A stretch of 64,000 nt of DNA, taken from contig NC_073302.1 in NCBI RefSeq assembly GCF_027595985.1, positions 218,122,354-218,186,353 on the forward strand. The letters run 5' to 3'. The notes under the pieces were generated by a model. That model worked only from the letters and a program-made list of their open reading frames with translations. It searched no databases and had not been told where the DNA came from. Source of the DNA: Sorex araneus (Eukaryota; Chordata; Mammalia; Eulipotyphla; Soricidae). The translations under genes were made by a program, and so were the position numbers. This document shows, piece by piece, positions 45,401 to 57,385 of the stretch (position 1 is the stretch's first letter; the number at the start of each line of letters is the position of its first letter).

Positions 45401-45675
45401 AGAGCCCAGGAAAGTCATGGCCATGTGCTTCTTGTGGTACAAGGTGGCTTCGCTGAGGTACAAGGTGGCACTATCCCCTGGGAGCAGGAAGAGCTGCAGG
45501 CATGGAAGGACATGTCAGGTCTGGAGAGGGTCCTTGTTCCGCGTCCTGCTTGGACTGCACCAAGGACACTGAGCAGATCCCAGCCTACGCTGACCAACTG
45601 AGACCCAAGGCAAAGGTGTGTAGATTCCCCCAGGTGCTCGGAGAGCTGGGGGCTATTCATTAATTTCTCCATGCA

Positions 45676-46125
45676 CTGTTACAAAGTTGTTTTGTGATTG
45701 GGTTTCAGTTCTACTGTTCCAACACCCGTCCCTTCACCAGTGTACATTCTCCACCACCAATGTCCCCAGTTTCCCTCCCACCACGCCCCCACCTCTCTCA
45801 CCCCTCAGCACCCCAGCCAGCCCCCATGTCCATGGCAGGAACTTCTCTCTCACTCTCATCACTCTCTCCCTCCCTCTCCCTCTCTCACACTTACTTTCCT
45901 CACTGTCTCCATTGCTCGCTCTCTCTCTCTCTCTCACTCCTCTCACTCTCTCTCCCTCTCTCTCACTCATTCCCCTCACTTTCCCTCCTACTCTCTCTCT
46001 CCCTCTCTCTCACTGTTCTCAATCTCACTTACTCTCCTCTCTCTCCCTCCCTCGCTTGCTCACACTCTTACTCTTGCTCTTACTCCTCTTTCTGGGCATA
46101 ATGGTTTGTATTAACTTTTCACAAC
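45676..46125 (-). repeat. L1 3' UTR fragment with (CT)n expansion
   Basis: Reverse copy (caacacccgtcccttcacc, ccatgtccatggcaggaac) in which the internal CT-rich part has grown to about 230 bp (45,845-46,080), ending gggcataatggtttgta. Confidence 0.8.
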
Positions 46126-46219
46126 AGTCAAAGTAGTAACATAAGAAAACAAAAGGAGAGGCAAGAAAATAGGACATTCCTATTAGTTGCCATTCTTTTT
46201 TATCTGAGGATAAAATGCA

Positions 46220-46370
46220 CACCTGGAGACAGCTCAGGCTGAGTCTATGTCCTGCATAGATGCCCGGTCCCCTAAAAACCGTCAAGAGTGATCCCTGAGC
46301 ACAGAAATAGGAGTGGACCTTGAGGATCACTGGGTGTGACCCCCTTGCCCCAAAAACAAACAAACAAATC
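46220..46370 (+). repeat. diverged SINE
   Basis: Retains gtgatccctgagcacagaaa and ctgggtgtgacccc near its end, but the head is unclear. Confidence 0.5.
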
Positions 46371-48011
46371 CCCAGACTCAAAGAAAAAACAGGGGAAGGT
46401 AAATCTGGTATCAAGTAGTCTGTTCACCATCTAAGCATGCAGCCGATGCTCCTAATTCAAACTGGGGAAGGCCTCTGAGTCATCGGAGAGAATTAATACT
46501 TAGGAGCCAAGTGGAGTTGTTTGGGACATGAGGCGGCCACCGCGCCTGTGGGCATCATCCCGGCCTCCACCATCACACTCCCCCTCCAGATGGCTTCGCC
46601 GAGCACTGAGGTGTGAGAGGTCCTGAGTCCTCTGCCTACCTGCCCATCCTCAGGGTTCCGAGGGCTCCATCTCCCTCCCCACTGCCCAGCCCTAGCCCCC
46701 GGCACCCCCAGTGCCGAACCAGGAACACAGAACCTGGGACAAAATACATGGGCCTGGTTTGGCTGTGGTTTCCCTGGCACAGCCCATGTCCTCCAGGAAG
46801 GAGTGGGGGCAGCGGGGGATTCAGCTGCACCCCCAATCCGTGCCCCGTCCCAGGAGGGCAGAGCACAGAGCCTGTCCTTCCCCCTCCCTCCTCTGGTGGC
46901 CTGCAGCTGACCCCCTGCCACACTCACAGGCTCAGGGGCTGAGTCCCTCTCTGCTGCTGTGACACGGGGAGGTGAACCTCATTTCCAGGTGAGAAGCAGC
47001 TAGGAGCACTGCCTCTGGCCAAGGGCTGTAGTCAGACCCCTGGGACCCTGCTGGCCTTCCTTGCTCGAACCCCTCTGTCCTGGGTACACTCTGGAGTCGC
47101 CCGCATATCCTCACCGGAAGACCCTCTTTATATGAAGACCTCTCTATATTTACTAAATTACTCTAGTAAATATCAATAATTTTACTAAATGACTATATTT
47201 GCTGCTTTGCTTCCCTCTGCCAAAGGTCTGCCTCCAGACATTCCCCCTTTGCCACCAGCCAGCACTTCATCTCATATATCTGATCACAACCTGATGATGG
47301 GGTGTTGTGACCCCGACCCTTTAGCTCTCTTAGTCACTCTACTAAGTCTCAGGCTGACTGCCCTCCCCAGTCCTCCCGGATTGCTCCTGAGCTCCCCTCA
47401 GTGCCGGGCCCTGATCTGTCCCCAATGGGTGCTCAGAGCTTGTGTCTTCACATCACTCCCTGATTACTCTGCAAGTCCCTCAGAGAGAAGCAGTGGGCTT
47501 CTTGTGGTTGTCTCCAGGAACCTGCACGGTGTTTGGACCCCCAGGGACATTATCCTGTAGAGGACGAGCAGCAACACCCAGATATAGGGATAGGCAAAGG
47601 CAAGGACGTGCAGCCACCTGTACAGCTTGGAGCCCTGCATCTCTAGAACCCTAAATGGTGCAGGCAAAGAAAGAAGAGACAGGGTGGAAGGAGTCTCAGT
47701 GCATGGGGCACTTGGGCAGGCCTGGAGTGCACTGCATTACATCACAGCGCACGGCCACGCTGGATTTCCATGGCCACCTGGTCCCCAGCATCACGGGTGC
47801 AGCCCGCCAGCTGCCCGGGTATCCCTCGGCTGAGCAGCATTCCATCCTCTGGCCCTCAGACTCACGGGAAGGCCTGTTGATTGAGAATTGTGATGGGGCC
47901 CTGGGCTTTCTGAATGGGAAGGCGCTTTCCTCCCCCAAATGGCTAAGGTCAAGCCTCGGTCAAGCCTCATTCAAGAGAGGGTATGTCCTCAGCCTTTCCT
48001 GTGGGTTTGTT

Positions 48012-48187
48012 TGGTTTTTGCTTTTTGGGCCACATCTAATGATGCTCAGGGTTATTACTCCTGTCTATGCACTCAGGGATAACTCCTGGTCCTCCTTTGG
48101 GGACCATATGGGATGCTGGGGATTAACCCGGGTCAACCGGGTGCAAATCAAATGGTCTCCCCACTGTACTATTGTTCCCACCCCAGG
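48012..48187 (-). repeat. SINE
   Basis: Reverse copy (gctttttgggccacatctaa to ctattgttcccacccc). Confidence 0.88.
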
Positions 48188-48353
48188 GGCTCCCTCTCTG
48201 AAAGAAATGCCCAAAGCACTTTGAGACTCAGTGAGACCCAGATGAAGCTGGGGGATGGAGCGATGGCACTGTGCAGAGATCCTTTGGGAACCCCATTCTC
48301 TAAACTGTCCAAGAGCCTTTTATTTCTCTCTTTTTTAAAAAATTGAATTGCCG

Positions 48354-49050
48354 TGGATTGGAGAGATAGCACAGCAGGTAGGGAGTTTATCTTGCACATG
48401 GCTGATCTGGGCTCGATTCTTCCATCTCTCTCGGAGAGTTTGGCAAGCTACTGAGACTATCCTGCCCACATAGCAGAGCCTGCCAAGCTGTCTGTGGCAA
48501 ATTCACTATGTCAAAAACAGTAACAAGTCTCACAGTGGAGATGTTACTGGTGCCCGCTAGAGCAAATCAATGAACAACAGGACGACAGTGCTACAATGCC
48601 TAAAATTTAATTGCCATGACTAGTATCTAGGAGGCTGACTTGAGGATATGTAGCACTGCAGCACTATCATCCCATTGTACATCAATTTGCTAGAGTGGGC
48701 ACCGGTAACGTTTCCATTGTGAGACTTGCTGTTACTGTTTTTGGCATATCGAGTATGTCCCGGATAGCTTGCCAAGCTCAGCTGTGTGGGCCAGATAATC
48801 TTGGTAGCTCTCCGTTCTCTCCAATAGGAATGGAGGAATAAAACCCGGGTCGGTCGTGGGCAAGGCAAATGCCCTACCCACTGTGCTATTGCTCCGTCCC
48901 TCTTGGAGAGCCTGTCAAGCTACCAAGAGTATTGTGCCCTCAGGGCAGAGCCTGGCAAGCTACCCCTGGCATATTTCATATGCCAAAAGCAGTAACAACA
49001 AGTCTCACAATGGAGACGTTACTGGTGCCCACTCGAGCAAATTGATGCAA
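48354..49050. repeat. three long-variant SINEs in alternating orientation
   Basis: Forward at about 48,354-48,600, reverse at about 48,652-48,900 and forward (5' part missing) at about 48,901-49,045. Shared words: gttactggtgcccgct and gcaaattgatg or its complement catcaatttgc. Adjacent inverted copies can pair. Confidence 0.8.
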
Positions 49051-49059
49051 ATGGGACAA

Positions 49060-49290
49060 TTGAATCGCTGTGAGATATAGTTACAAGCTTTAATGTCTGA
49101 ATTACAATCACACAATGATCAAACTCCCATCCCTCCACCAGTGTGCATGCCCCACCATTCCCCAGTATGCCCTCCTTTCCCACCCTCCCACTGCTTCCAC
49201 GGCAGACAATATTCCTCATACTCTCTTTCTACTTCTGGGCATTATGGTTAGCAATGCAGATACTGAGAGGTTATCCTTGTCAACACAAAC
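49060..49290 (-). repeat. L1 3' UTR fragment
   Basis: Reverse copy (attgaatcgctgtgagatat, ccatccctccaccagtgtgc, gggcattatggttagcaatg). Confidence 0.8.
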
Positions 49291-49309
49291 TTAGCCACGA
49301 CCATTGATT

Positions 49310-49820
49310 CACTCAAATGCCTAACAAACTGAATTTGACGATTACGCTTGATAGATGTGGCTCACTGCCGGCTATTTCTATCTTCGTCGTGTATGCACCA
49401 ATATCCAACTATGATGAAAAAGAAATTGAGAAATTTTACATGGAGCTGGAGAAGTTCTATAATAAAGACAACACCTTCTACAAGATCATTGATGGTGATT
49501 TTAATACAAAGATAGAACTGAGAAGGTCTTCCAAAGAACTCCACATTGGGTCCCATGGACTAGAATGGAACAAACAGGGTGAGAGACTGTCTGAGTTCAT
49601 GTCGACCAAGACCATCCATTCCAGAAAGCCAAATCTAAACGTTGGACATGGGAGTCTCCCAGTGGACAGTTCCACAACGAAATTCACCACATCATGTTCA
49701 ATCGAAGGTTATGCCTGAGTGATGTCACTGTTGCCCCAAAATCCCAAATGAGATCAGACCACCATCTCCTTCGTGCAAAATTTATTTCACAGAGTGGGGA
49801 GAAAGGATTGCAAAGTTAAA
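49310..49820 (+). pseudogene. RTE endonuclease segment
   Basis: Apurinic-endonuclease fold segment: VYAP motif, then DGDFNTKI (the GDFNAKI metal-site region with a change), then after a frame change WTWESP-like, NEI and SDHHLLRAKF. The last is the catalytic SDH motif. At least one frameshift and one stop break it. Confidence 0.85.
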
Positions 49821-49842
49821 GTTTAAGAAGAGAACTCCCAGA

Positions 49843-51400
49843 ATGACCACCAATTGGGAACTCTTTGACACAATTGCGGCAACGTGGGAAGATGCCATCG
49901 TTGACAACATTGACGAGGAATACGATCAACTGGTTCAGAGCCTCCATGATTGCACAAAAAATGCCGAGAGTGTGAAAGCTGCAAACAGAAGCCTGTCTTC
50001 AGAAACTCTCAAGCTCATTTGTCAACATTGTTTGGCAGGAGCATCAGGCAACCACAAGCTAGCGTCCGAGCTTGAAAAGCTGTGCAGAGAAGCAATAAAG
50101 GAAGACCTCAAAAGAAGAAGAGCAGCAGTGTTGGCCGATGCGGCAGAAGCAGGGAAAAGTATTCGCAACACTCGCCTGTCCTTCGCCAACTACAAGACCA
50201 AGATGACTGCCCTGCGATGTCCAGATGGATCTATCCCATTTTCCAGAAAGGCAATGGAGAGGATTATTCACGACTTCTACCCGGATCTCTTCGAGAACCA
50301 GGTCCACCTGCCCACATACCAATTTCCGCATGATGGCTATTTTGTTCCCAACGTCCTCCCTTCTGAAATGCAACATGCCATTTTGTCGGTAAAGACATAT
50401 ACAGACTGGTCCAGACAAGGTCAAACCCGAACACCTGAAGAATCTGCCGTTTGTACTTGTCAGTACACTGGCTCGAATTTTCACACACTACCTGTGTGAA
50501 TGCAAGGTTCCGTCCCAATGGAAAACCAGCAGGACCGTTCTGTTGTACAAGAAGGGAGACATTGGCAACTATTGCCCAATGTGCCTGTTATCTATAGTCT
50601 ATAAGTTGTTCACTCTAGTCATCCTGAACAGAATAAGCAGAACACTAGACAAAGGAAAACCAGGCGAGCAAGCCAGGTTCGGAAATGGATTCAGCACTAT
50701 AGACCATATCCATATGGTGACAAAACTCATCAAAGTTTTTCGAGAGTTCAAGATGCCACTCTGTCTAACATTCATCAATTTAAAGAAGGTCTTTGATTCT
50801 GTTGAGACGGAAGTGGTCATTGAAGTCCTAGCTAAACAGGGCATTAAAACTCAGCACATCAAGATCCTCCACGAGCTGTATTATGGATTTACCACCAGAA
50901 TCTCACATTTCTTCAAGGAATTGATCATCAATGTAAAGAGAGGGATACGGCAGGATGATACCATTTCACTGAAACTACTCAGTGCCACCCTCAAGTACAT
51001 CATGTGATGGCTAGAATGAAAAGGAATGGGAGTGAAGATAGATGGTCAGCAACTAAACCATCTCCACTTCTCTGATGACATCATTCTCATAACACCAAAT
51101 ATTAGCCAAGCAACACAAATGCTGGCCAACTTTGTGAGTGTGGAAAGGTCGGACTGCAGTTGAATCTCACGAAGATAATGTTCATGAAAAACCAACTGGT
51201 CCCTAATGCTCCATTTGCTCTCAATGGAATGAACATCTCCAAATGCAGCAGCTATGTGTACCTGGGTTGAGAACACAACATGAGGAACAACTTGGTGCCA
51301 GAACTGCACATGAGGAAGAGAGCAGCGTGGTACACCTTCAAGAGCATCGAAGAAGTGGTTAAGAGAATGAAGAAACTCCGACTCCGGGCACATCCTTTTA
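49843..51400 (+). pseudogene. RTE linker and reverse transcriptase segment
   Basis: The first frame (49,843-50,499) is the linker before the RT. RT motifs follow: NYCPMCLLSIVYKLFTLVIL, then DHIHMVTKLIKVFREFKMPL, TFINLKKVFDSVE (equivalent to the FIDLKKAFDSVE motif A), and RGIRQDDTIS (RGVRQGD motif B). A diverged ADD box lies at about 51,070 (FSDDIILITPN). Stops lie between segments. Confidence 0.87.
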
Positions 51401-51414
51401 ATTCCACATATCTA

Positions 51415-53130
51415 CTTCAGCTGCTTCCTAACTTTTGGAGTTTTTTGGAGTGTGATATTGCAGGAAGTGCTGAAAAGAAGTCTTCTATGGGAGACTTTAC
51501 TGTGACTGTCATTGACCAAGACACTGCTGTCTCTTCTATGTCAATGGTAGCTTGCTGTGAGATAACCTTGGATACCAACATCATGGTCTCTCTGTACCCA
51601 TCACTTTCTGCCAGCCTTGTTGAGAGGACACCATCTAAGGTTCCAAATCAGAGTCATAGCCTGTTCCTTCCCGACCAGGAAAAAAGCCAGGTGTATTAAT
51701 ATCATTAGGGTACTCAGGGACCTCTCCTTTCTGGAGAACTTGGTCCCTACTTGCAATGCTATGGCTCCATGTCATGCACAGGAGTTAGGGGCTCTGTCCT
51801 CCAAACTTACAGCAACAAATCTCCAGAAATGGTTATGGTTATAAAGGAGGTCCAGGCCTCAAGTAACCAACCACCAGCCTTCACCTCTGGGTCTACTACT
51901 CTGTGCTTGCTCAATCCATCAGAGAATCGAGTTATCAAGGTGAGTAAAACAGAGAGAAGGAAAAGTCAGCATTCAAAACATGTGGTCAAATCTGCAAGTG
52001 GAAAACTTTCTGTAGGCAGGTGGCATTTAAGGTAAATTAACAGATTTTAAGTTTATGAAACTTGCAGTTAAATTAACTCAGTTTAACTTTAAACTCCCCT
52101 CACTCATTTTATAGCACCTCATTTTCGATTCAACATAAGAGCTCCTAATGCAGATTGGAAGGTATGATAGTCTAATGGCCATCTAGGCTTCATTTCATAA
52201 TGAAACACCAGGAGCACACCAAGAATGCCACATTTTTCAATGTTCTAGTTCATGAGTCCCCCCAGTATTACCAAACTAATAGTAAACTACATTTCTTAAC
52301 TATTGTTTTTCTGTGTTCTGAAGACATTTTAGAACTCTTATTCTGATGGTGCCACTTTAACTTTCACTTACTTTAATGTACAACAAGGTTCTGAATACAC
52401 CTGTTGTTCAGAGATCCTATCCCAAGTCCTCAAACCTACAGTCTCTACTTGAGCACTGATTCCCTGATGAGTGGTGCTTAATTCCTTCTCCTATTCCATG
52501 ATATGAACTGTCCTATTTCTTCCAGGAAAGTGGAGAAATTGAGAGTACCCTGCAATGCTAAGCTATGTATAGCAGTTAATAGTTTACAAATCTCTAATTT
52601 CGAACAACCCATCTCGACAAGGCTTGCTGAAACCTACTAGCTGGCCTATTCCTCAGCCTGTGACTTCTAGACCGGCTCCCTACAGGACAACAGCTAGCAC
52701 TTCTCTCCTGCGGGAACCTCTTCCTGTCTCTGTGACCAAGTGCCAGGCTCAACCTTAACATCAGAATCAGTTTCTACTCCAAAACTTTAATTTCCAACCA
52801 ATTCCATGGAGAAAGCCCAATGTTCCTGAGCCAGTAATGTCAAAGCCCATCACAAAAGAGCAAAGACCAGAGCGTGAGGCCATGAAAAGGAAGGCTCAGC
52901 AGGATCACCTCTTTGGGGAAAGTGCCTTATTTTATTGAGAGAAGACGAGACGGGCAACTCTTGATACTATGGCTACATAATATGAGTAGCTAGAACAGTG
53001 GGTGCCACATTAGGTACCAGATGGTTGTCACAGACAAACACTTGAAATGCCATACACATTTCATTCATTCTGATATATTTTTAAGAAGTTAAAGAGATGC
53101 ATTAAAATTAATAGATTGGTAATAAAAGTT
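51415..53130 (+). pseudogene. C2orf78-like pseudogene (copy A)
   Basis: C2orf78 is a large, mostly disordered protein of unknown function (DUF4629 family). This copy keeps part of exon 2 (51,415-51,939), including SPEMVMVIKEVQASSNQPPA, ending at an intact donor ATCAAG|GTGAGT. Intron 2 follows. About 1.9 kb is missing relative to copy B, covering the end of the intron and most of the last exon. The tail of the last exon (about 52,600-52,980) is diverged, with an early TAA and small deletions. A poly(A) signal AATAAA lies at 53,121-53,126. The RTE fragment truncates it on the 5' side. Confidence 0.82.
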
Positions 53131-54880
53131 CTGAATTTTGAGATGCTGTCAAATGTGTTTGTTATTTGAAGGGGGTTGGGGTTGGAGGATGGCATGAGAA
53201 AGAATGGGGAGGTAGAGAGAGAACAACGGGGAAACAGATAAGATTCTTAGAAAGAGAAACTTGGTGCAGGGTTTTAAAGCCCATAAGAGGAGAAATTATA
53301 TGAACCTGATGAAGAGTGGGAGTGGGTCAGAGGAATAGTATCGCTGTAGGGCATTTGCCTTGCAGGAAGCTGATACAAGATTCATCACTGGAATCCTATA
53401 TGGTCCCCGGAGTCCCACCAGATGTGATCCTTGAGCACAGAGCCAGGAGTAAGCTCTGAGCACAACCAAATATGCCCCCATTCCCGGTCTCCTCCAAAAA
53501 AAGAATAGGAGAAATGGCATAGTGAGGGGCTTTGATTAAAATAATGAAATTTGAATGGACTAAAGAAGGCAGATGAGTCTAAGATGACCAGAAGAATTGT
53601 ATGAAAGCTTTCATGGAGGATGTCTCTATGTCTCATGACCACCTTTGGAAAAATAAGAGATTTGAGACACATCTCCAAAAGATTTGGGTGGTCTTATCCA
53701 TAAATGATTGGGTTGTGCGATCGGAACACATATTACTGGGGAATGAAACTACAGTTGAGTAGTCAGCGACTCTCAGAGTTATTCACAGGCTACCATTAAC
53801 AGGGAACAAGCCAAGAGAACAGCTGTAGCAGGAAGCCCGAACATCAGTTCCTGGGAGATGTAAAGATAATTCACCACGTACTCAGGACCTAGATTCAGCA
53901 CCCCTAGATGCACCATTTCATGTCATCTTCCCAACAATACTCAGATCTGGTATTACAGGGTCACCTTGCAAGCGAGGTGCCACAATGAGGTCCATATGTC
54001 TACGTATGTTCTTTGGATTTGCAAACACCCCAAGAAGGGCAAGCTGGCTTTCAGGCCACAACATTCTGACACTGCTGGAGGGGGAGCTCAAAATATATTA
54101 GCTTGAGGGGCCGGCTAGGTGGTCTTCCTCGGTTCTTGGTGCCTGCAGCCTGCTGTAAACATCGCTGTTTACTGAACCTCAGACAAGAACCAATGCCACA
54201 GATGGTTTCATGGTCTTGGTCATGGGAGCTACCGGATTGGGACATGCACACTAGGTCATCGCTCCCAAAGCAGTTCCTACTGTCTCTCCTTGAGGCTGGG
54301 AAGGTGGTGATGGGAAACAATGGTCCTAGGAGAGTTATGGGGTGATGGATGAAAGGGAAGGAAACGCGGAAGCAGAGGGACCAGAGCAGCAGATTTGCAT
54401 CATCGAAAAGTTAGTGGATGTTTTTTAAAAATGTTTTTTGCTGAAAAATTGTATTTCATAAATGAAAGGAAAAACAAAAGTAGGGAAATAAAATAGGTTG
54501 CAAATAACAGGTTACAGACTAGGCCAGAGAGAGCTCAAAGGGCTGCGTTCCTTCTGGAGCTCCTGGCTGGAACTTGGGCAGGGACCCTGTGCCCTCCCAG
54601 CACCACACGGTTTGACCCCAAAGCAACCCCCAAAAGTTATCCACTTAAAGACCAAAGAAACTCAAAGAAAGCTACAGAACATTGACAGTGGTGGCCTCAT
54701 TTTTCTTTTGTGGGGCTGTGGGAGGGGGTTGAAGTGAAGTGTTTTAAGTATTTCTTTAAAGGGAAAATAGTAAAAACCCGTTTGCCAGCATAGAAATTAG
54801 AGGTCCACAGGGGAAGTGCATGCATAGCCTTATATTCCTACAATGAAAAAGGTAAGGAGTACTATTGCAAAGAAAAACCT
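53100..54880. repeat. 3' flank duplicated at 62,420-63,990
   Basis: Direct duplicate of the region after the second C2orf78-like copy. Shared landmarks: the SINE remnant at 53,325-53,505 versus 62,640-62,815, gaggaagcccga-like words, agctcaaaatatattagctt at 54,085 and 63,398, and gggccggctaggtggtcttc-like words. No gene recognised inside. Confidence 0.8.
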
Positions 54881-54939
54881 CTGTCACAGACCAACAGTTA
54901 TTTCCAATTTTCCTATTAACTTGTAGGGAATGAGTGAAG

Positions 54940-55180
54940 GATAGAGAACTTGGACAGCAGATAGGATGTTTGCCTTGCATGCGGCCAACCCGGGTTCGGT
55001 TTCTCTGTCCCTCTCAGAGAGCCCGGCAAGCTACCGAGAGTATCCCTGACCACTCGGCTGAGCCTGGCAAGCTACCTGTCCCATATTCAATATGTCAAAA
55101 CAGTTACAACAAGTCTCACAATGGAGACGTTCCTGGTGCCCGCTTAAGCAAATTGATGAACAATGGGACGACAGTGATAC
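54940..55180 (+). repeat. long-variant SINE
   Basis: Head gatagagaacttggacagca, then gcatgcggccaacccgggtt, gagagcccggcaagctaccg, acaagtctcacaatggagac and caaattgatgaacaatggg. Confidence 0.85.
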
Positions 55181-55199
55181 TTCATATACATGGATCCTA

Positions 55200-55834
55200 A
55201 GTCATGTGTCAAACAGCCATCATTATGTTCCTTTCAAAACATGAGATGCTACCCCTTCTCCATTCAAACTCTCCCATGTCTCCAAATTTTTCTCAGAGCC
55301 AAAGCCAACACTCATACAATGGCCTATGAGGCCTTCCTTCTTTTACTTTCCCTTTTTTTTCTTTCCTTTTCCGTCCTTCCTTCGTTCCTTCGTTCGTTTG
55401 TTCCTTCCTTCCATCTTTCTTTCTCTCTTTCTCTGTCCTTCATCCTTCTGTTAATTAGGGACAGCACATATTTTCTATTTAAATAACCACTCATAGTAAA
55501 TGCGTTAGTCTCTTAAAACCTGTCTCTGTCTCTGCTCAACTCTGCAGTTGTAGTATGAAATCAGCCCCTGGAACCTTCGCTGATCCTTCATCAGCAAAGT
55601 TCCAGATTGTGTTGCACTGGCTCCTACTGGCCCTTTTATCCACTTCTAAAAGTTATTTGTACTCCAAGGCCTGAGCAATAATATAGGGGTTAATATATTA
55701 CTATTCCTGTGACTTACCCTGGTTCTATCACCAGCACCACATATGGTCCCATGAGCACCACTAGGAGTCACTCCTGAGCACAGAGGTAGGAATACTTGAA
55801 TACCACTGGGGCTGGCCCAAAACAAAACCTCTCC

Positions 55835-55881
<47 letters not shown>

Positions 55882-57340
55882 CACACACCACATTTCTGGG
55901 GCTGGAACAAAATTATAGTGTGTAGGTGTTAGCCATGCATGAAGACAATCTGCAATAGACCATATAGGATGGGATGCCAGGGATTGAACCCAGGTCCACC
56001 GTGTGCAAGGCAAATGCCTTACCCACTGGTCATCACTTTGATTCAGGTGATGACATTATTTTAAATTACAACTACCTTCAAGATATATATATATTTGTTT
56101 ATTCTGATTGCCTTCATAGATTCCCAATTATCCCATACTACTTGGGATTTTTTAATGAATGATGTAACTTGTTTATCACAATAATTGGTTGTTTCTGTAT
56201 AAATTGTTTCTCATCTGCCAAATCCAAATGTCACTTTCAACCTCCATCCAGCAGGGTTCAGTCACAGAGAATGACACACAAAGTAGGCAAACACCTGGAT
56301 TGTCCAAGCTTAAGGGCCACCTGGGCAGCCATCTGTGGTCTCACAGGCAGGTCAATACAATGCAATATTGCTCTCCCCCCCCCACCAGAGCCCAACAGGT
56401 GAACCATTGTTGAAGTTGACAGAAATCAAGGACAGTAAGTTAGTGCATCAACATGCCCTAGGCACATGGAAAGCAGAGGCTAGTGTAGTTCACAGAGAAT
56501 CACTAGCATCCTTAAAATATAAAGTTGTTGGGGCAGGAGAGATAGCTCAGTGGGCAGGGCACCTGTCTTACACCCAGTTGACAGGGCTCCTCCGGGGTGA
56601 TTGCTGCGTGCAGAGCCAGGAGCAAGCCCTGAGCATGGCCAGGGGAGGCCCCAAAATCAAAATAAATAAATAAATAAATCAGAATGTGAAAGTTTTATAT
56701 TCTATTTTTGGCCATATTGTCTTCTAAATTTGAAGGACCCTAAACAGTATTAGTCTATATTTTCCTGGCACAAATTTGCAGCTGGCAGCTACTTTGTTAC
56801 CTATTCTATCCTTGCCTACTATTCTTTTCTGGGTGTTTCCTATCGGAATACCCTACCCTTATGGTTTTGGTTAGGGGATGATTTCTCATAATAACCCATC
56901 ACTTCCTAACCCTAAAGAAGTAATGATGTATATTATAAAGTATGAATACAAATTTAACCTTATTAAACATTACATAAAATATATTATTAATAACTTAATG
57001 TTATTGGTGACTAGGCAATATAAATGATTACCTAGAAACTTTGTTGATTTATTAATGAAATATGTAAGCTCTTTAGTATAATAGGAGTAATTCCCTAACA
57101 TGTGAGTCTGAGGAAGGTGAAACTGTTATAACTGTCTTGTAGGATTCCATCTCCCTAACCTGCTTCATTCTACCTCTCTCTCTATCCAATCCAGTCTTCT
57201 TCTTGGGAATCTGACCTCCTTATTGGCTAGCCTCTACCTTTCAACTGCCCGCTTTATGACATCATTCTCCCACCAAACCTACCACCACATGTTAGAATCT
57301 TGGGGTTCTCGTGCAGTTGCTTGTAAACATATTTGGATCA
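55200..57340. other. intergenic, SINEs and microsatellites only
   Basis: CTTT/CTTC-rich patch at about 55,340-55,450, degenerate SINEs at about 55,700-55,830 and 55,895-56,040, (CA)n at 55,838-55,877 and a forward SINE at about 56,525-56,665 with an AAAT tail. No gene seen. Confidence 0.5.
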
Positions 57341-57344
57341 TCGC

Positions 57345-57385
57345 AAGTGACCAGTGACCAATGACCAATCACCAGTGACCAGTCA
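57345..57385 (+). promoter_or_regulatory. tandem GTGACCA-type repeats with two CCAAT boxes
   Basis: Five to six heptamer-like units (gtgacca, atgacca, atcacca) in a row, about 105-145 bp upstream of the ATG of the C2orf78-like copy B. Two units contain CCAAT. Plausible promoter element; no TATA box seen. Confidence 0.4.

Larger units (their letters stand above)
44560..47950. other. GC-rich stretch without a recognisable gene
   Basis: Higher GC than the flanks, with open frames on both strands (for example 44,569-44,859, 46,493-46,927, 47,464-47,667), none matching a family I know. A minus-strand frame from the ATG at 47,640 reads SKLYRWLHVLAFAYPYIWVL and continues hydrophobic, like one membrane-spanning segment or signal anchor. 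A cryptic exon of a membrane protein is possible but unsupported. Confidence 0.3.
49300..51412 (+). mobile_element. RTE-clade LINE fragment
   Basis: A plus-strand non-LTR retrotransposon missing both ends. It holds endonuclease and reverse transcriptase segments in order, with scattered stops and frame changes. Phrases such as ISIFVVYAPISNYDEKEIEK and GLEWNKQGERLSEFMSTKTI are of RTE type, not L1. The 3' end is cut inside the RT C-terminal region (RLRAHPFNST) where C2orf78-like sequence starts. From memory, the protein resembles RTE elements of strongylid nematodes, and a related element has been reported in the common shrew. Confidence 0.88.

Noticed and set aside
45687..46136. S/L/P-rich frames of 135-149 codons
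   Set aside because: They are translations of a reversed L1 3' UTR with an expanded CT repeat.
53900..54350. Short gene in the duplicated 3' flank of C2orf78
   Set aside because: Open frames differ between the two copies and none is kept in both, so there is no sign of coding constraint.
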